Shown: piece by piece, positions 53,236 through 61,112 of the stretch | Layout: each line of letters starts with the position of its first letter | How positions within the stretch are numbered: the first letter of the stretch is position 1 | Assembly: GCA_027491195.1 (NCBI GenBank) | Contig: JAIXWQ010000011.1 | Span: 248,001 to 312,000 of the forward strand | Source of the DNA: Cytophagaceae bacterium | Lineage (GTDB): Bacteria; Bacteroidota; Bacteroidia; Cytophagales; Spirosomataceae | Direction: 5' to 3' | Length of the DNA stretch: 64,000 nucleotides | Translations under genes and position numbers: made by a program | The notes under the pieces: generated by a model | Database searches by the model: none | The model's input: the letters and a program-made list of their open reading frames with translations, nothing else | Told to the model about the DNA's origin: nothing

Positions 53236-53313
53236 GTGCACTATATTGCACAAAACAAGCCTAAATTAGCTTATTTTGATATAAATTACACGTAAAAGAG
53301 CACTATAATGCAC
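53236..53313 (+). promoter_or_regulatory. hipBST promoter with two palindromic operators
   Basis: Two matching palindromes: GTGCA-CTATAT-TGCAC (53236-53251) and GAGCA-CTATAA-TGCAC (53298-53313), centres 62 bp apart, about six helical turns. The second overlaps the hipB ATG. Between them a candidate promoter TTG (53246-53248)-N22-TTATTTTG (53271-53278) can be read; the first palindrome covers its -33 element. This fits autorepression by HipB, as known for hip operons; the binding itself is inferred. The rest of the 53062-53235 gap is AT-rich, with a direct repeat ACTGATAAT at 53178 and 53197. Confidence 0.6.
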
Positions 53314-53547
53314 CATCTAGCTATCATAGAAACGCTTAAAAAGCGTCGAATACTGCTCCAAACGAACCAAGAAACGCTTTCGTTGCTATCTGGTGTAAGC
53401 CTTAGAACGGTCAAACAATTTGAAAGTGGAAAAGGAAATCCTACCTTGGAGACCTTGCAAAAACTAGCCGATGTCTTGGGATTGGAATTGAAATTAGAAA
53501 TCAAAAATTTAACGAAAGAAGATGAGAGCGGCAACGATCTACTATAA
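53308..53547 (+). CDS. hipB: HipB-like XRE-family antitoxin/repressor
   Basis: A 79-aa protein consisting of one helix-turn-helix domain: IIETLKKRRILLQTNQETLSLLSGVSLRTVKQFESGKGNPTLETLQKLADVLGLEL, with the recognition helix around SLRTVKQFE and the GNP turn typical of HipB. In hip operons HipB represses the promoter and binds the kinase. It lacks the extra C-terminal strand and hydrophobic tail of some HipB proteins. Its end overlaps hipS by 26 bases in another frame, so the operon is translationally coupled. Confidence 0.85.
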   Translation: MHHLAIIETLKKRRILLQTNQETLSLLSGVSLRTVKQFESGKGNPTLETLQKLADVLGLELKLEIKNLTKEDESGNDLL

Positions 53548-53848
53548 GTCTGAAGCGGCTGGAGTTCTCCGCCAATTAGATAATGGGAGTTTTCATTTTC
53601 GGTATTTGGATGTATGGCTAGAGGACAAGAAGAAACCGGCCATTAGCTTGACAATGCCTAAGGTTAAAAAGGAATTTAAGTCCCCTCACCTATTCCCTCT
53701 GTTCTTCCATCTATTACCGGAGGGGGCTAATAAACAGGCGGTTTGTAAATTTAAGAAGATCGATCCCTCCGATCATTTTGGCATACTACTTAATACGGCT
53801 CGATTCGATACGATCGGGGCAATTACGATTGAACAAATCAACACTTAA
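53522..53848 (+). CDS. hipS: HipS-like small subunit (HipA N-subdomain 1 as a free protein)
   Basis: A 108-aa protein matching the first subdomain of HipA: GVLRQLDNGSFHFRYLDVWL, KPAISLTMPK, HLFPLFFHLLPEGANKQAV and ARFDTIGAITIEQ. In the tripartite HipBST system this domain is a separate protein and serves as the antitoxin of HipT. It has its own ATG and ends with TAA directly before the hipT ATG (zero gap). Because both pieces are complete and in-frame with their own starts, this is a natural split and not a frameshifted hipA. Confidence 0.82.
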   Translation: MRAATIYYKSEAAGVLRQLDNGSFHFRYLDVWLEDKKKPAISLTMPKVKKEFKSPHLFPLFFHLLPEGANKQAVCKFKKIDPSDHFGILLNTARFDTIGAITIEQINT

Positions 53849-54829
53849 ATGGATCAGCTACAGGTTTGCCCCAGTACGTTAATGGAAGGTCATCAGACTT
53901 ATAGCCGTTCTGCGCAATTAAGGCTGTTTTACCAGCATAAAGTGCATCATGTGCTTCCCTATAATTCCCCTGCCAGCTCAGAGGATGTTGCGGGCATTTT
54001 CTTTGAAAATAGGACCATTATGTCCATTTCAGGGGTACAAGAGAAGTTTTCCCTGGTCCTTGAGAAGAACAAGTTGCGCTTAGCGAACCCAGGCGAAAGT
54101 GGACATTATATACTGAAGCCGGTTCCTGCTCTAGGAAAGAATCGACATTTGATGCCAGCGAATGAGCATTTGACGATGCAAATCGCGAAACAAGTATTTC
54201 AGATTGAGACAGCTGAGAATGGGTTGATTTTCTTCCAAAACGGAGAAATGGCCTATTTAACCAAACGCTTTGATCGAGATGAGAGTGGTTTGAAACGGGC
54301 GAAGGAGGACTTTGCGGTTTTGGCAGAACGAACTCCACAAACACATGGGGCAAACTACAAGTACGAGGGGAATTACCTAGAGCTATTCCAAATAATGCAA
54401 AAATATATCCCTGCCTATGCCATTGAAGCTCCTAAACTATTTAAAATTATCCTGTTCAACTACCTATTTTCGAATGGAGATGCGCACCTAAAGAACTTCT
54501 CCCTACTGGAAACAAGCGATGGTGACTTCGTTTTAAGTCCCGCTTACGACTTACTTAATTCTCAATTGCATATTGCCGACAGCGACTTTGCTCTCCTAGG
54601 TGGACTATATCCAAAAGCACAATACCAAGGGAAATTAATTACCCAATTCCAACATTTAGGCAAGATGGCTGGCATTCCTACCGTGCTGGTGGAACGAATT
54701 TTGGAGCAAATGCTAGCCAATTCAGAAGAAGTGGAAAAATTAATCAGACGCTCTTTCTTAGAAGAAAGTGCACAAAAAAACTACCTACAAAGTTACCAAG
54801 GAAGACTGAAGCGATTCAAATACCTTTAG
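53849..54829 (+). CDS. hipT: HipT-like serine/threonine kinase toxin
   Basis: A 326-aa HipA-family kinase without the N-terminal subdomain, the length of HipT rather than full HipA. The Gly-rich loop reads SISGVQEKFSL with Ser59 and Ser61 in the S-I-S arrangement seen in HipT, where they are autophosphorylated. ATP lysine is K90 (YILKPVP), catalytic D211 and N216 in NGDAHLKNFS, metal Asp D234 in SPAYDLLNS. All kinase residues appear intact. HipT of enteropathogenic E. coli inhibits tryptophanyl-tRNA synthetase; the target here is unknown. Directly downstream of hipS. Confidence 0.85.
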   Translation: MDQLQVCPSTLMEGHQTYSRSAQLRLFYQHKVHHVLPYNSPASSEDVAGIFFENRTIMSISGVQEKFSLVLEKNKLRLANPGESGHYILKPVPALGKNRHLMPANEHLTMQIAKQVFQIETAENGLIFFQNGEMAYLTKRFDRDESGLKRAKEDFAVLAERTPQTHGANYKYEGNYLELFQIMQKYIPAYAIEAPKLFKIILFNYLFSNGDAHLKNFSLLETSDGDFVLSPAYDLLNSQLHIADSDFALLGGLYPKAQYQGKLITQFQHLGKMAGIPTVLVERILEQMLANSEEVEKLIRRSFLEESAQKNYLQSYQGRLKRFKYL

Positions 54830-54831
54830 GA

Positions 54832-55803
54832 TTACCACATCTGCTCCACCTGCCGTGCAATCTCCGGCAAATCCTGCTGTTTCATACAAGAAAAATGCCC
54901 TTTAGGACAAGTCTTCGTACCAAAATTCGAGCAAGGCTGGCAGGTTAAATCGGGAACGATGGACTGAAAGACTTGTGCTTTCAAATCATCAGGCATAAAA
55001 GGTTCCACCTGTAATGCAGGGGAAGTCGCTCCCCAAATGGCAATGACATTCTTTTCAAAGGCACAAGCGATATACAACATACCGGTATCATGTGAAATCA
55101 CTAAACGCGCTTTAGAAACAATCAAGGCTGATTCATGCAAGGAATAAGCGCCGCAGGTATTCACGATGCGCGTAGGGTCTAATAAGGCCAAAGCCTCGCC
55201 ATCCGCCACTTCTTCTTTACCACCCACTAAGACGATGGGATGGGGGATTTGGGAACATAAAACCTTCAAGGACTCCAAAGGCAATTTCTTTGTGGCGTAA
55301 GAGGCACCTATCACTAAGGCGACGTAGCCTTCCGGGAAAAAGACCGGCTGAATGACCTCAGAAGGCACAAAATAATCCAAACCTTTCCCATCGTAGCTAA
55401 CACCCAGAGGAGCTAATGTATCCACAGAACGCATCGAAATGTGGCGATCTGCCATTCGATTCACCTGGAATTTGGTCAGCAAAAACTTCTCTACACTTAA
55501 CTTATTGTAGGATAAATAAGGAACACCTAATGCTAAGCGAATCCTCAATGTGCGCAGATTCTTATGCAAATCGATGATATAATCGAATTTACAGGCTTTT
55601 AATTCTTGAATCGTAGCGGAGAGATCTTTGTCAAAATAATGAAATCGATCCACATAAGGATTCGCCTCCGAAACGGCCTTCATCGACTTCTTCGTCAAAA
55701 AATGGATCTCTACACCAGGAATCTGCTGCTTCGCACAACGCAAAGCCGGAGAAGCTAAAACGATGTCGCCGATGGCCGAGAAACGAATAAAAAGTAGCCG
55801 CAT
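54832..55803 (-). CDS. Glycosyltransferase family 9 (heptosyltransferase-like)
   Basis: A 323-aa GT-B protein: MRLLFIRFSAIGDIVLASPALR at the N-terminus, IDLHKNLRTLRIR, VLVGGKEEVADGEAL and the C-terminal ISHDTGMLYIACAFEKNVIAIWGATSP, all hallmarks of GT9. It likely adds a heptose or similar sugar to lipopolysaccharide core at the cytoplasmic face of the inner membrane. C-terminal cysteines (CQPCSNFGTKTCPKG) are common in the Bacteroidota branch. Tail-to-tail with hipT with a 2-base gap. Confidence 0.87.
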   Translation of the reverse strand: MRLLFIRFSAIGDIVLASPALRCAKQQIPGVEIHFLTKKSMKAVSEANPYVDRFHYFDKDLSATIQELKACKFDYIIDLHKNLRTLRIRLALGVPYLSYNKLSVEKFLLTKFQVNRMADRHISMRSVDTLAPLGVSYDGKGLDYFVPSEVIQPVFFPEGYVALVIGASYATKKLPLESLKVLCSQIPHPIVLVGGKEEVADGEALALLDPTRIVNTCGAYSLHESALIVSKARLVISHDTGMLYIACAFEKNVIAIWGATSPALQVEPFMPDDLKAQVFQSIVPDLTCQPCSNFGTKTCPKGHFSCMKQQDLPEIARQVEQMW

Positions 55804-55877
55804 AGGATAATTCTGAATTTAAAGTTAATTCATCCCGGGAGAATTTCTATTGTAAATGTTTTATTTTAAATTTCGCT

Positions 55878-57092
55878 ATGCAACGTAGAAACTTCATTAA
55901 AGGAGGCCTGATAGCCTCTACCCTTTCTCTAAAATCATCCTCAGCTGCCTTAGCGCCTATCGAGTTCACACCTATTAGTGTAGAAGAACGAAAGTCACGC
56001 GTCGCTAAAGCACAAAAATTGATGGCAGAGAAGAATATTCAGGCCATCATTTTGGACGCTGGAATCAATATGAATTATTATACGGGCATCAGCTGGCATC
56101 CGTCAGAACGATCGATGTTAGCTATCATTCCAGCGAAAGGTGAAATCCATTTTATTTGCCCTGCTTTCGAAGAGGATCGATTTCAAGAAATGGCTGCGGC
56201 AGGGACGAAAGTGAGAACTTGGGAAGAAGATGAAAATCCTTTTGCATTGACTACCAGCGTTTTAACGGACTTAGGTATTCAGCAAGGCCAAATAGGTATC
56301 GACGAATTCTGTCGTTTCTTCATCTTTGATGGGTTACGCAAAACCTCGAATTTCCAATTTGTCAACGCAGATGCTATCACGATTCCGTGTAGAATCATCA
56401 AATCAAAAGCGGAAATTGCCTTGATGCAAAAAGCAAATGACGCGACGGTTAAGGCAATTCAGGCGGGTATTGCAGCTCTTACTTTAGGTTGCACTCCACG
56501 TCAAATCTCTCAAAAAATTGCCCAAGCGCATACAGAGCAAGGGGCGGTGCATGGATTTGCCTCGGTGACTTTTGGGGTAGCGACTTCATTCCCACACGGA
56601 AGTTCTCGCAAACAAATTCTTAAAAATGGTGATGTGGTGATGTTAGATTGTGGTTGCAGTGTGGGAGGATATGAGTCTGATATTACGAGAACGATTGTTT
56701 TTGGGGAGCCAAGCGAGAAGCAAAAACAAATCTGGGACTTAGAGAAGAAGGCACAGCAAGCTGGTTTCGAGGCTGCTAAACTAGGGGCACCGGCAGAAAA
56801 TGTTGACCATGCAGCACGTAAAGTGTTAGTGGATGCGGGGTTTGGACCCGATTATAAAATGCCTGGTTTACCACACCGTACCGGTCACGGCATCGGAATG
56901 AGTGGACACGAGTGGGGCAATATGGTGCGCGGAAATAAGGCACCTCTTGAAATAGGGATGTGTTTCAGCATTGAACCTACGATTGCGATTCCTGGTGAGT
57001 TTGGTGTACGTTTAGAAGATTGTGCGTATATGACGGCAGATGGCCCTAAATGGTTCTCAAAACCTAGCCCATCGATCTCAGAGCCGTTTTAA
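55878..57092 (+). CDS. Secreted M24-family aminopeptidase (Xaa-Pro peptidase-like), Tat signal
   Basis: A 404-aa pita-bread metallopeptidase. The N-terminus MQRRNFIKGGLIASTLSL is a twin-arginine signal. The creatinase-like N-terminal domain is followed by the M24 domain from about residue 175 with five metal ligands: two Asp in VMLDCGCSVGGYESDITRT, His in HRTGHGIGMSGHEWG, Glu in SIEPTIAIPGEFG and Glu in RLEDCAYM. Likely removes Xaa-Pro dipeptide ends in the periplasm. Tail overlaps the twin-ABC gene by 15 bp. Confidence 0.88.
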   Translation: MQRRNFIKGGLIASTLSLKSSSAALAPIEFTPISVEERKSRVAKAQKLMAEKNIQAIILDAGINMNYYTGISWHPSERSMLAIIPAKGEIHFICPAFEEDRFQEMAAAGTKVRTWEEDENPFALTTSVLTDLGIQQGQIGIDEFCRFFIFDGLRKTSNFQFVNADAITIPCRIIKSKAEIALMQKANDATVKAIQAGIAALTLGCTPRQISQKIAQAHTEQGAVHGFASVTFGVATSFPHGSSRKQILKNGDVVMLDCGCSVGGYESDITRTIVFGEPSEKQKQIWDLEKKAQQAGFEAAKLGAPAENVDHAARKVLVDAGFGPDYKMPGLPHRTGHGIGMSGHEWGNMVRGNKAPLEIGMCFSIEPTIAIPGEFGVRLEDCAYMTADGPKWFSKPSPSISEPF

Positions 57093-58427
57093 TTCCAAGG
57101 TCTGATTCACGCAAGATGGAACATCGCGGTCGTAATGACTCACGTAAAGTAGCGTCATTTCCGAATTCGCGGCTAAATAATCGAGTACCGTTTTAAGTCG
57201 CTCCGTTTGAATGCGATCCAATCCTTGGCAGGGTTCATCGAGAATCAATAATTCAGGATTCTTCACCAAAGCGCGTGTTATCAACACCATCCGCTGCTCC
57301 CCTCCAGAAATTTGCACAAAGGACCTTTCGGCTAAATGGGCAATCCCCATTACCTGCATCCAATGAGTTACCTGTGCTTTTTGCTCCTCAGAAAGACGCT
57401 TAAACAAGCCTTGGGTATCGAATAATCCCGAAGCCACCACCGAAAAACACGTTCCGCCTTCCTTAAAATACAAATGTAATTCCGGGCTCACATAGCCTAT
57501 TTTTCTTTTGATGTCCCAAATACTTTCCCCCGATCCTCGTTTTCGATCAAATAAGGTAATGTTCTGAGAATAGGCCTGCGGATTATCAGCCGTAATTAAA
57601 CTAATCAAAGTTGACTTCCCAGCCCCATTCGGACCCTTTATCGCCCAGCGTTCTCCCCTGTTGACTTCCCACGAAAAATCTTGCAAGATCGTTTTGGCAC
57701 CATAATTAATCTGCACCTTTTCCATTTTAACAGCCACATCGAAAGAATCTAAGTTGCGCAATAATGGCTCAGGTTTGCTCTCCTCAGCATGAGAAGCAGG
57801 CAATTCAATGATTTGGTTGATATAATCCGGAACATCTCCTGGCGAAGAAATGAGGATAAAATGGATTCCTTTTGCTTGTAAAGACCGTAATCCTTTGGTC
57901 AGGATTTCGCGTCCTTTTACGTCTAAACCCACATAGGGATTATCTAAAATCAACCAATCCGGCTGATAGGCGAGTGATTTGACGATTTGCAAGCGCTTAT
58001 TCTCCCCATTCGAAAGCTGAATCATCGGTCTTTTTAAGAGGCCTTCTAATTCGAAAAGAGAAACCCACTCTCCGATCTCTAAGTCCTTCAATTCCTCTTC
58101 AACCGTATAGGCATCCTCACAATCCGACGAATTAAAGCGCTGCTGCAAGTAAAACTCGGAAAGATTACTTCGGTTCTTAAATTGATGCTGTTGGTCTACG
58201 AGCATCACATAAGCCCTTTTATCCGGATTTCTAGATTCAAACCATACATCGCCCGTTCTGAATAAACGCCCAGCTAACGCTTTGGCTAAAGAGGTCTTCC
58301 CGGAACCCATGGGCCCTACGATGGCTGTTAATTGTCCCGGCAAAATCTGAAATGAGATATCAGAAATAACGGATTGAGCCCCTAAGGACACAGACACGGC
58401 AGCAATTTTGGCAACAGGTTTTTCCAA
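57078..58427 (-). CDS. Twin ATP-binding-cassette protein (ModF-like), first site degenerate
   Basis: About 449 aa with two ABC domains and no membrane segments. Domain 1: Walker A GPMGSGKTSLAK, signature LSNGENKRLQIV, Walker B DWLILDNPYVGLD, where the catalytic Glu is Asn. Domain 2: Walker A GPNGAGKSTLIS, signature ISGGEQRMVLIT, Walker B LLILDEPCQGLD, complete. This resembles ModF/PhrA-type soluble ABC proteins of uncertain role. The first ATG (58481) would overlap the divergent hydrolase gene by 16 bp; a TAATTTTG box at 58448-58455 favours the TTG at 58427. Confidence 0.8.
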   Translation of the reverse strand: MEKPVAKIAAVSVSLGAQSVISDISFQILPGQLTAIVGPMGSGKTSLAKALAGRLFRTGDVWFESRNPDKRAYVMLVDQQHQFKNRSNLSEFYLQQRFNSSDCEDAYTVEEELKDLEIGEWVSLFELEGLLKRPMIQLSNGENKRLQIVKSLAYQPDWLILDNPYVGLDVKGREILTKGLRSLQAKGIHFILISSPGDVPDYINQIIELPASHAEESKPEPLLRNLDSFDVAVKMEKVQINYGAKTILQDFSWEVNRGERWAIKGPNGAGKSTLISLITADNPQAYSQNITLFDRKRGSGESIWDIKRKIGYVSPELHLYFKEGGTCFSVVASGLFDTQGLFKRLSEEQKAQVTHWMQVMGIAHLAERSFVQISGGEQRMVLITRALVKNPELLILDEPCQGLDRIQTERLKTVLDYLAANSEMTLLYVSHYDRDVPSCVNQTLELKRL

Positions 58428-58447
58428 GAATATTTTCTTATTTTTAT

Positions 58448-58455
58448 CAAAATTA
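58448..58455 (-). promoter_or_regulatory. -7 box TAATTTTG for the twin-ABC gene
   Basis: Exact TAnnTTTG match on the minus strand, 20 bp before the TTG start at 58427 and downstream of the alternative ATG at 58481, so it helps decide the start. Confidence 0.4.
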
Positions 58456-58465
58456 AACCTATTAC

Positions 58466-59974
58466 ATGAAAAATAACGCATTCCTGACAGGACTATTGTT
58501 CCTAGTTAGTTTCCAAATATTCGCTCAATCCCTTCCCCACAGTACTCCTGAGGCTGAAGGTGTTTCATCTGAGGCCATCATCAAGTTCATCGAAGGCTAT
58601 TCTGCAGATAAGCATCAACTGCATTCCTATATGTTAATTCGCCACGGAAAGGTCATTTCTGAGGCCTGGTGGAAGCCTTATGCCGCTGATAAGAAACACA
58701 GTATGTATAGTGTCTCCAAAAGCTGGACCTCCACCGCCATCGGTTTTGCCGTAGCGGAGAAGCGCCTCAGTGTGCAGGATAAAGTAATTGCCTTTTTCCC
58801 TGAGCATGCTGACTTGCAGGACAAACCTTTCTTGAAAGATTTAAAAGTTCAGGATTTATTAACTATGTCGGTAGGTCATGAAAAAGAACCTTTACGTAGC
58901 GTCATCGTCTTTTCTCCTGATTGGGTTCGGGGATTTTTGAATTACCCGATTACCCATCAACCCGGAACAAAGTTCCTTTATAACACGCTGGCCACCTATA
59001 TGCTGTCTGCCATCGTCCAAAAAGTGACCGGCATGACAACTTTGGACTACTTAAAACCACGCTTATTAGATCCATTGCACATCAGCGGAATCGACTGGGA
59101 ATCTGACCAAAAAGGCATCAACGTGGGTGGTTGGGGCATCCGCGTGAAAACAGAGGACATGGCTAAACTAGGTTTATTGTATCTGAACAAGGGGAAATTT
59201 GAAGGAAAGCAAATCTTACCAGCAGCCTGGGTAGAGGAGGCGACCAGTAAACACATCGATCAAGAACCCGATGCCAGTGCGGATAAAAAGGCCAATGGAC
59301 AATATGCTGATTGGTTGCAAGGATATGGGTACCAGTTTTGGAGATCAAGAAATGGGGCATTTAGAGGGGATGGAGCGTATGGTCAATACATTTTGATGAT
59401 GCCTGAGCAAGATGCGGTATTGATTATCACCTCGGAGTCTCAGGATTTACCAGATGATTTGAATCAGGTTTGGAAGAACTTATTACCTGCATTTAAAGCG
59501 AAAGCCCTGCCAGCTAATCCAAGCGGTTTAAAAGCATTAGCTACCTTTAATGCGAGCAGGCAAATTAACACTCCCATTTCAAGTCTTACAGCGGCATTAC
59601 CTACGAAAAGCTATCATTTAGGCACTAATCCATTGGATTTCAGGCAACTATCTGTAGATACGAAAGGTACGATGACCATCACTACTAAAGATTCTACAAA
59701 ACACGAATTTCAACTGGCGCAAGGAGTTTGGGCAACGGGTAAAACCAATTTAATTGGCCCCTACATGCTGAGAGCGGCCCGAGTTGATTTAGCGAAGAAA
59801 GCACCCTTTGATTATGCAGGTTCTTATCGCTGGGTCGATGCCGAAACGCTAGAAATTACCTTATTGTATTTTGAAAGCCCACATCATTGGACCTTTACTT
59901 TAAAAGGAAATCAAGTGAGCGTGGTCAATTCTTTTGAACCCCAAAATGAAATAAAGATTCCTGAAAGAAAATAA
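58466..59974 (+). CDS. Secreted serine hydrolase, beta-lactamase/class C family
   Basis: A 502-aa protein: signal peptide MKNNAFLTGLLFLVSFQIFAQ, then a beta-lactamase-fold domain with S-x-x-K in YSVSKSWTSTAIG, the Tyr motif in FLYNTLATYML, and a GYGYQFWRSRNGAFRGDGAYG segment corresponding to the third motif region. A C-terminal lipocalin-like beta domain (about 400-500) follows. Such proteins are usually esterases or D-amino-acid peptidases rather than true beta-lactamases. Divergent from the twin-ABC gene with a 38-bp gap. Confidence 0.85.
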   Translation: MKNNAFLTGLLFLVSFQIFAQSLPHSTPEAEGVSSEAIIKFIEGYSADKHQLHSYMLIRHGKVISEAWWKPYAADKKHSMYSVSKSWTSTAIGFAVAEKRLSVQDKVIAFFPEHADLQDKPFLKDLKVQDLLTMSVGHEKEPLRSVIVFSPDWVRGFLNYPITHQPGTKFLYNTLATYMLSAIVQKVTGMTTLDYLKPRLLDPLHISGIDWESDQKGINVGGWGIRVKTEDMAKLGLLYLNKGKFEGKQILPAAWVEEATSKHIDQEPDASADKKANGQYADWLQGYGYQFWRSRNGAFRGDGAYGQYILMMPEQDAVLIITSESQDLPDDLNQVWKNLLPAFKAKALPANPSGLKALATFNASRQINTPISSLTAALPTKSYHLGTNPLDFRQLSVDTKGTMTITTKDSTKHEFQLAQGVWATGKTNLIGPYMLRAARVDLAKKAPFDYAGSYRWVDAETLEITLLYFESPHHWTFTLKGNQVSVVNSFEPQNEIKIPERK

Positions 59975-60058
59975 AGGAGGATTTCGTCGCAAAAATGTGG
60001 CGACAGGATATGTATTTCAGAATATAATCGTAAAATGAGTTTCGAAACCTATTAATCT

Positions 60059-61054
60059 ATGAAAAAGAACAACCAAACCTCACGTCGCCAGTTTCTAGCG
60101 GCGGGCTCCTTAGCCTCTTTAGGCCTTTTGTGGGCATCTAATTCGTCCTTCAGTTTTGCCAAACCAAGCTCTGTTTTTGGTGGTGTTCAAGTAGGAACCA
60201 TTACCTATTCATTCCGCGGCATGCCGGGAGATATCAAGCAAATCATCCAATACTGTGTAGATTCAGGTGTTTCTGCCATTGAATTAATGGGAGACGCTGT
60301 AGAAGATTACGCAGGTCGTCCTGCTAATCCGGTACCGATGCGTTGGACTCCTGGTCAACCTCGCCCTACCCTTACTGATGAGCAAAAGGCAGCCATGGCA
60401 AAATACCAAAAGGATGTATCTGCTTGGAGAGAAACCGTTTCGATGGACAAATTCAAAGAAGTGCGTAAAATGTTAGATGAGGCGGGTATCTCTGTTTATG
60501 CCTACAAACCGAATGCGTTTGGCGAGAAAAACTCGGATGCAGAAGTAGAATCAGCCTTACGAGCGGCTAAAGTTTTAGGTGCCAAGTCGGTGACTTTGGA
60601 ATTACCTACCTCTTCAGCTCAAACACAGCGTTTAGGCGCTTTAGGCGAGAAACACAAGATCTATTTCGGTTACCACACGCACACTCAGGTGAAGGATACG
60701 GTGTATGATGAGGCTTTGGCCCAAAACCCCTACAATTCCATCAACCTAGACTGTGGACACTATATCGCGGTGGGAGCTCCTCACACAAGTGCTAGCTTAT
60801 TAGCCTTCATCGAGGCGAAACACAATCGCATTTCGAGCATGCACATCAAAGACCGCACGTCGAAAGAACACGGTGCTGGCAACCTTGTTTGGGGATCAGG
60901 TGATACACCTTTAAAGGAAGTATTAACCTTATTGAAGAAGAATAAATACAAATTCCCAGCTACCATTGAATTGGAATATGAAGTTCCTGCTGGCTCTACT
61001 CCGGTAGAAGAAGTGAAGAAATGTGTGGCTTTTGCCAAGAATATATTGGCCTAA
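60059..61054 (+). CDS. Sugar phosphate isomerase/epimerase-like TIM-barrel protein, Tat signal
   Basis: A 331-aa protein of the xylose isomerase-like TIM-barrel superfamily. The N-terminus has a twin-arginine signal (SRRQFLAAGSLASLGLLW), so it is exported. Barrel motifs include VQVGTITYSFRG, SGVSAIELMGDAVEDYAG, KIYFGYHTHTQ, NLDCGHYIAVG, ISSMHIKDRT and ATIELEYEVP; the His/Glu/Asp residues fit a metal site. Substrate unknown; nearby GH43 and Gfo/Idh genes suggest carbohydrate use. A simple terminator follows at 61077. Confidence 0.82.
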   Translation: MKKNNQTSRRQFLAAGSLASLGLLWASNSSFSFAKPSSVFGGVQVGTITYSFRGMPGDIKQIIQYCVDSGVSAIELMGDAVEDYAGRPANPVPMRWTPGQPRPTLTDEQKAAMAKYQKDVSAWRETVSMDKFKEVRKMLDEAGISVYAYKPNAFGEKNSDAEVESALRAAKVLGAKSVTLELPTSSAQTQRLGALGEKHKIYFGYHTHTQVKDTVYDEALAQNPYNSINLDCGHYIAVGAPHTSASLLAFIEAKHNRISSMHIKDRTSKEHGAGNLVWGSGDTPLKEVLTLLKKNKYKFPATIELEYEVPAGSTPVEEVKKCVAFAKNILA

Positions 61055-61076
61055 TAAATATTAGCCAAAAAAAATG

Positions 61077-61104
61077 AGGGCCGCTCACAAAAATGAGCGG
61101 CCCT
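61077..61104. terminator. Bidirectional rho-independent terminator
   Basis: AGGGCCGCTCA and TGAGCGGCCCT pair perfectly around a CAAAAA loop, with A-rich and T-rich flanks, between the convergent TIM-barrel and GH43 genes. Confidence 0.88.
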
Positions 61105-61112
61105 TTATTTTA

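Noticed and set aside
53522-54829. Frameshifted hipA pseudogene
   Set aside because: Both parts have their own ATG and stop, complete domains and intact kinase residues, and match the HipS/HipT split.
51678-54831. Integrated element with att repeats at tRNA-Thr
   Set aside because: No direct repeat of the tRNA 3' end was found downstream and no integrase or transposase gene is present.
58466-59974. True antibiotic-resistance beta-lactamase
   Set aside because: The S-x-x-K and Tyr motifs are shared by esterases and peptidases of this fold, and the extra C-terminal beta domain points away from class C lactamases.
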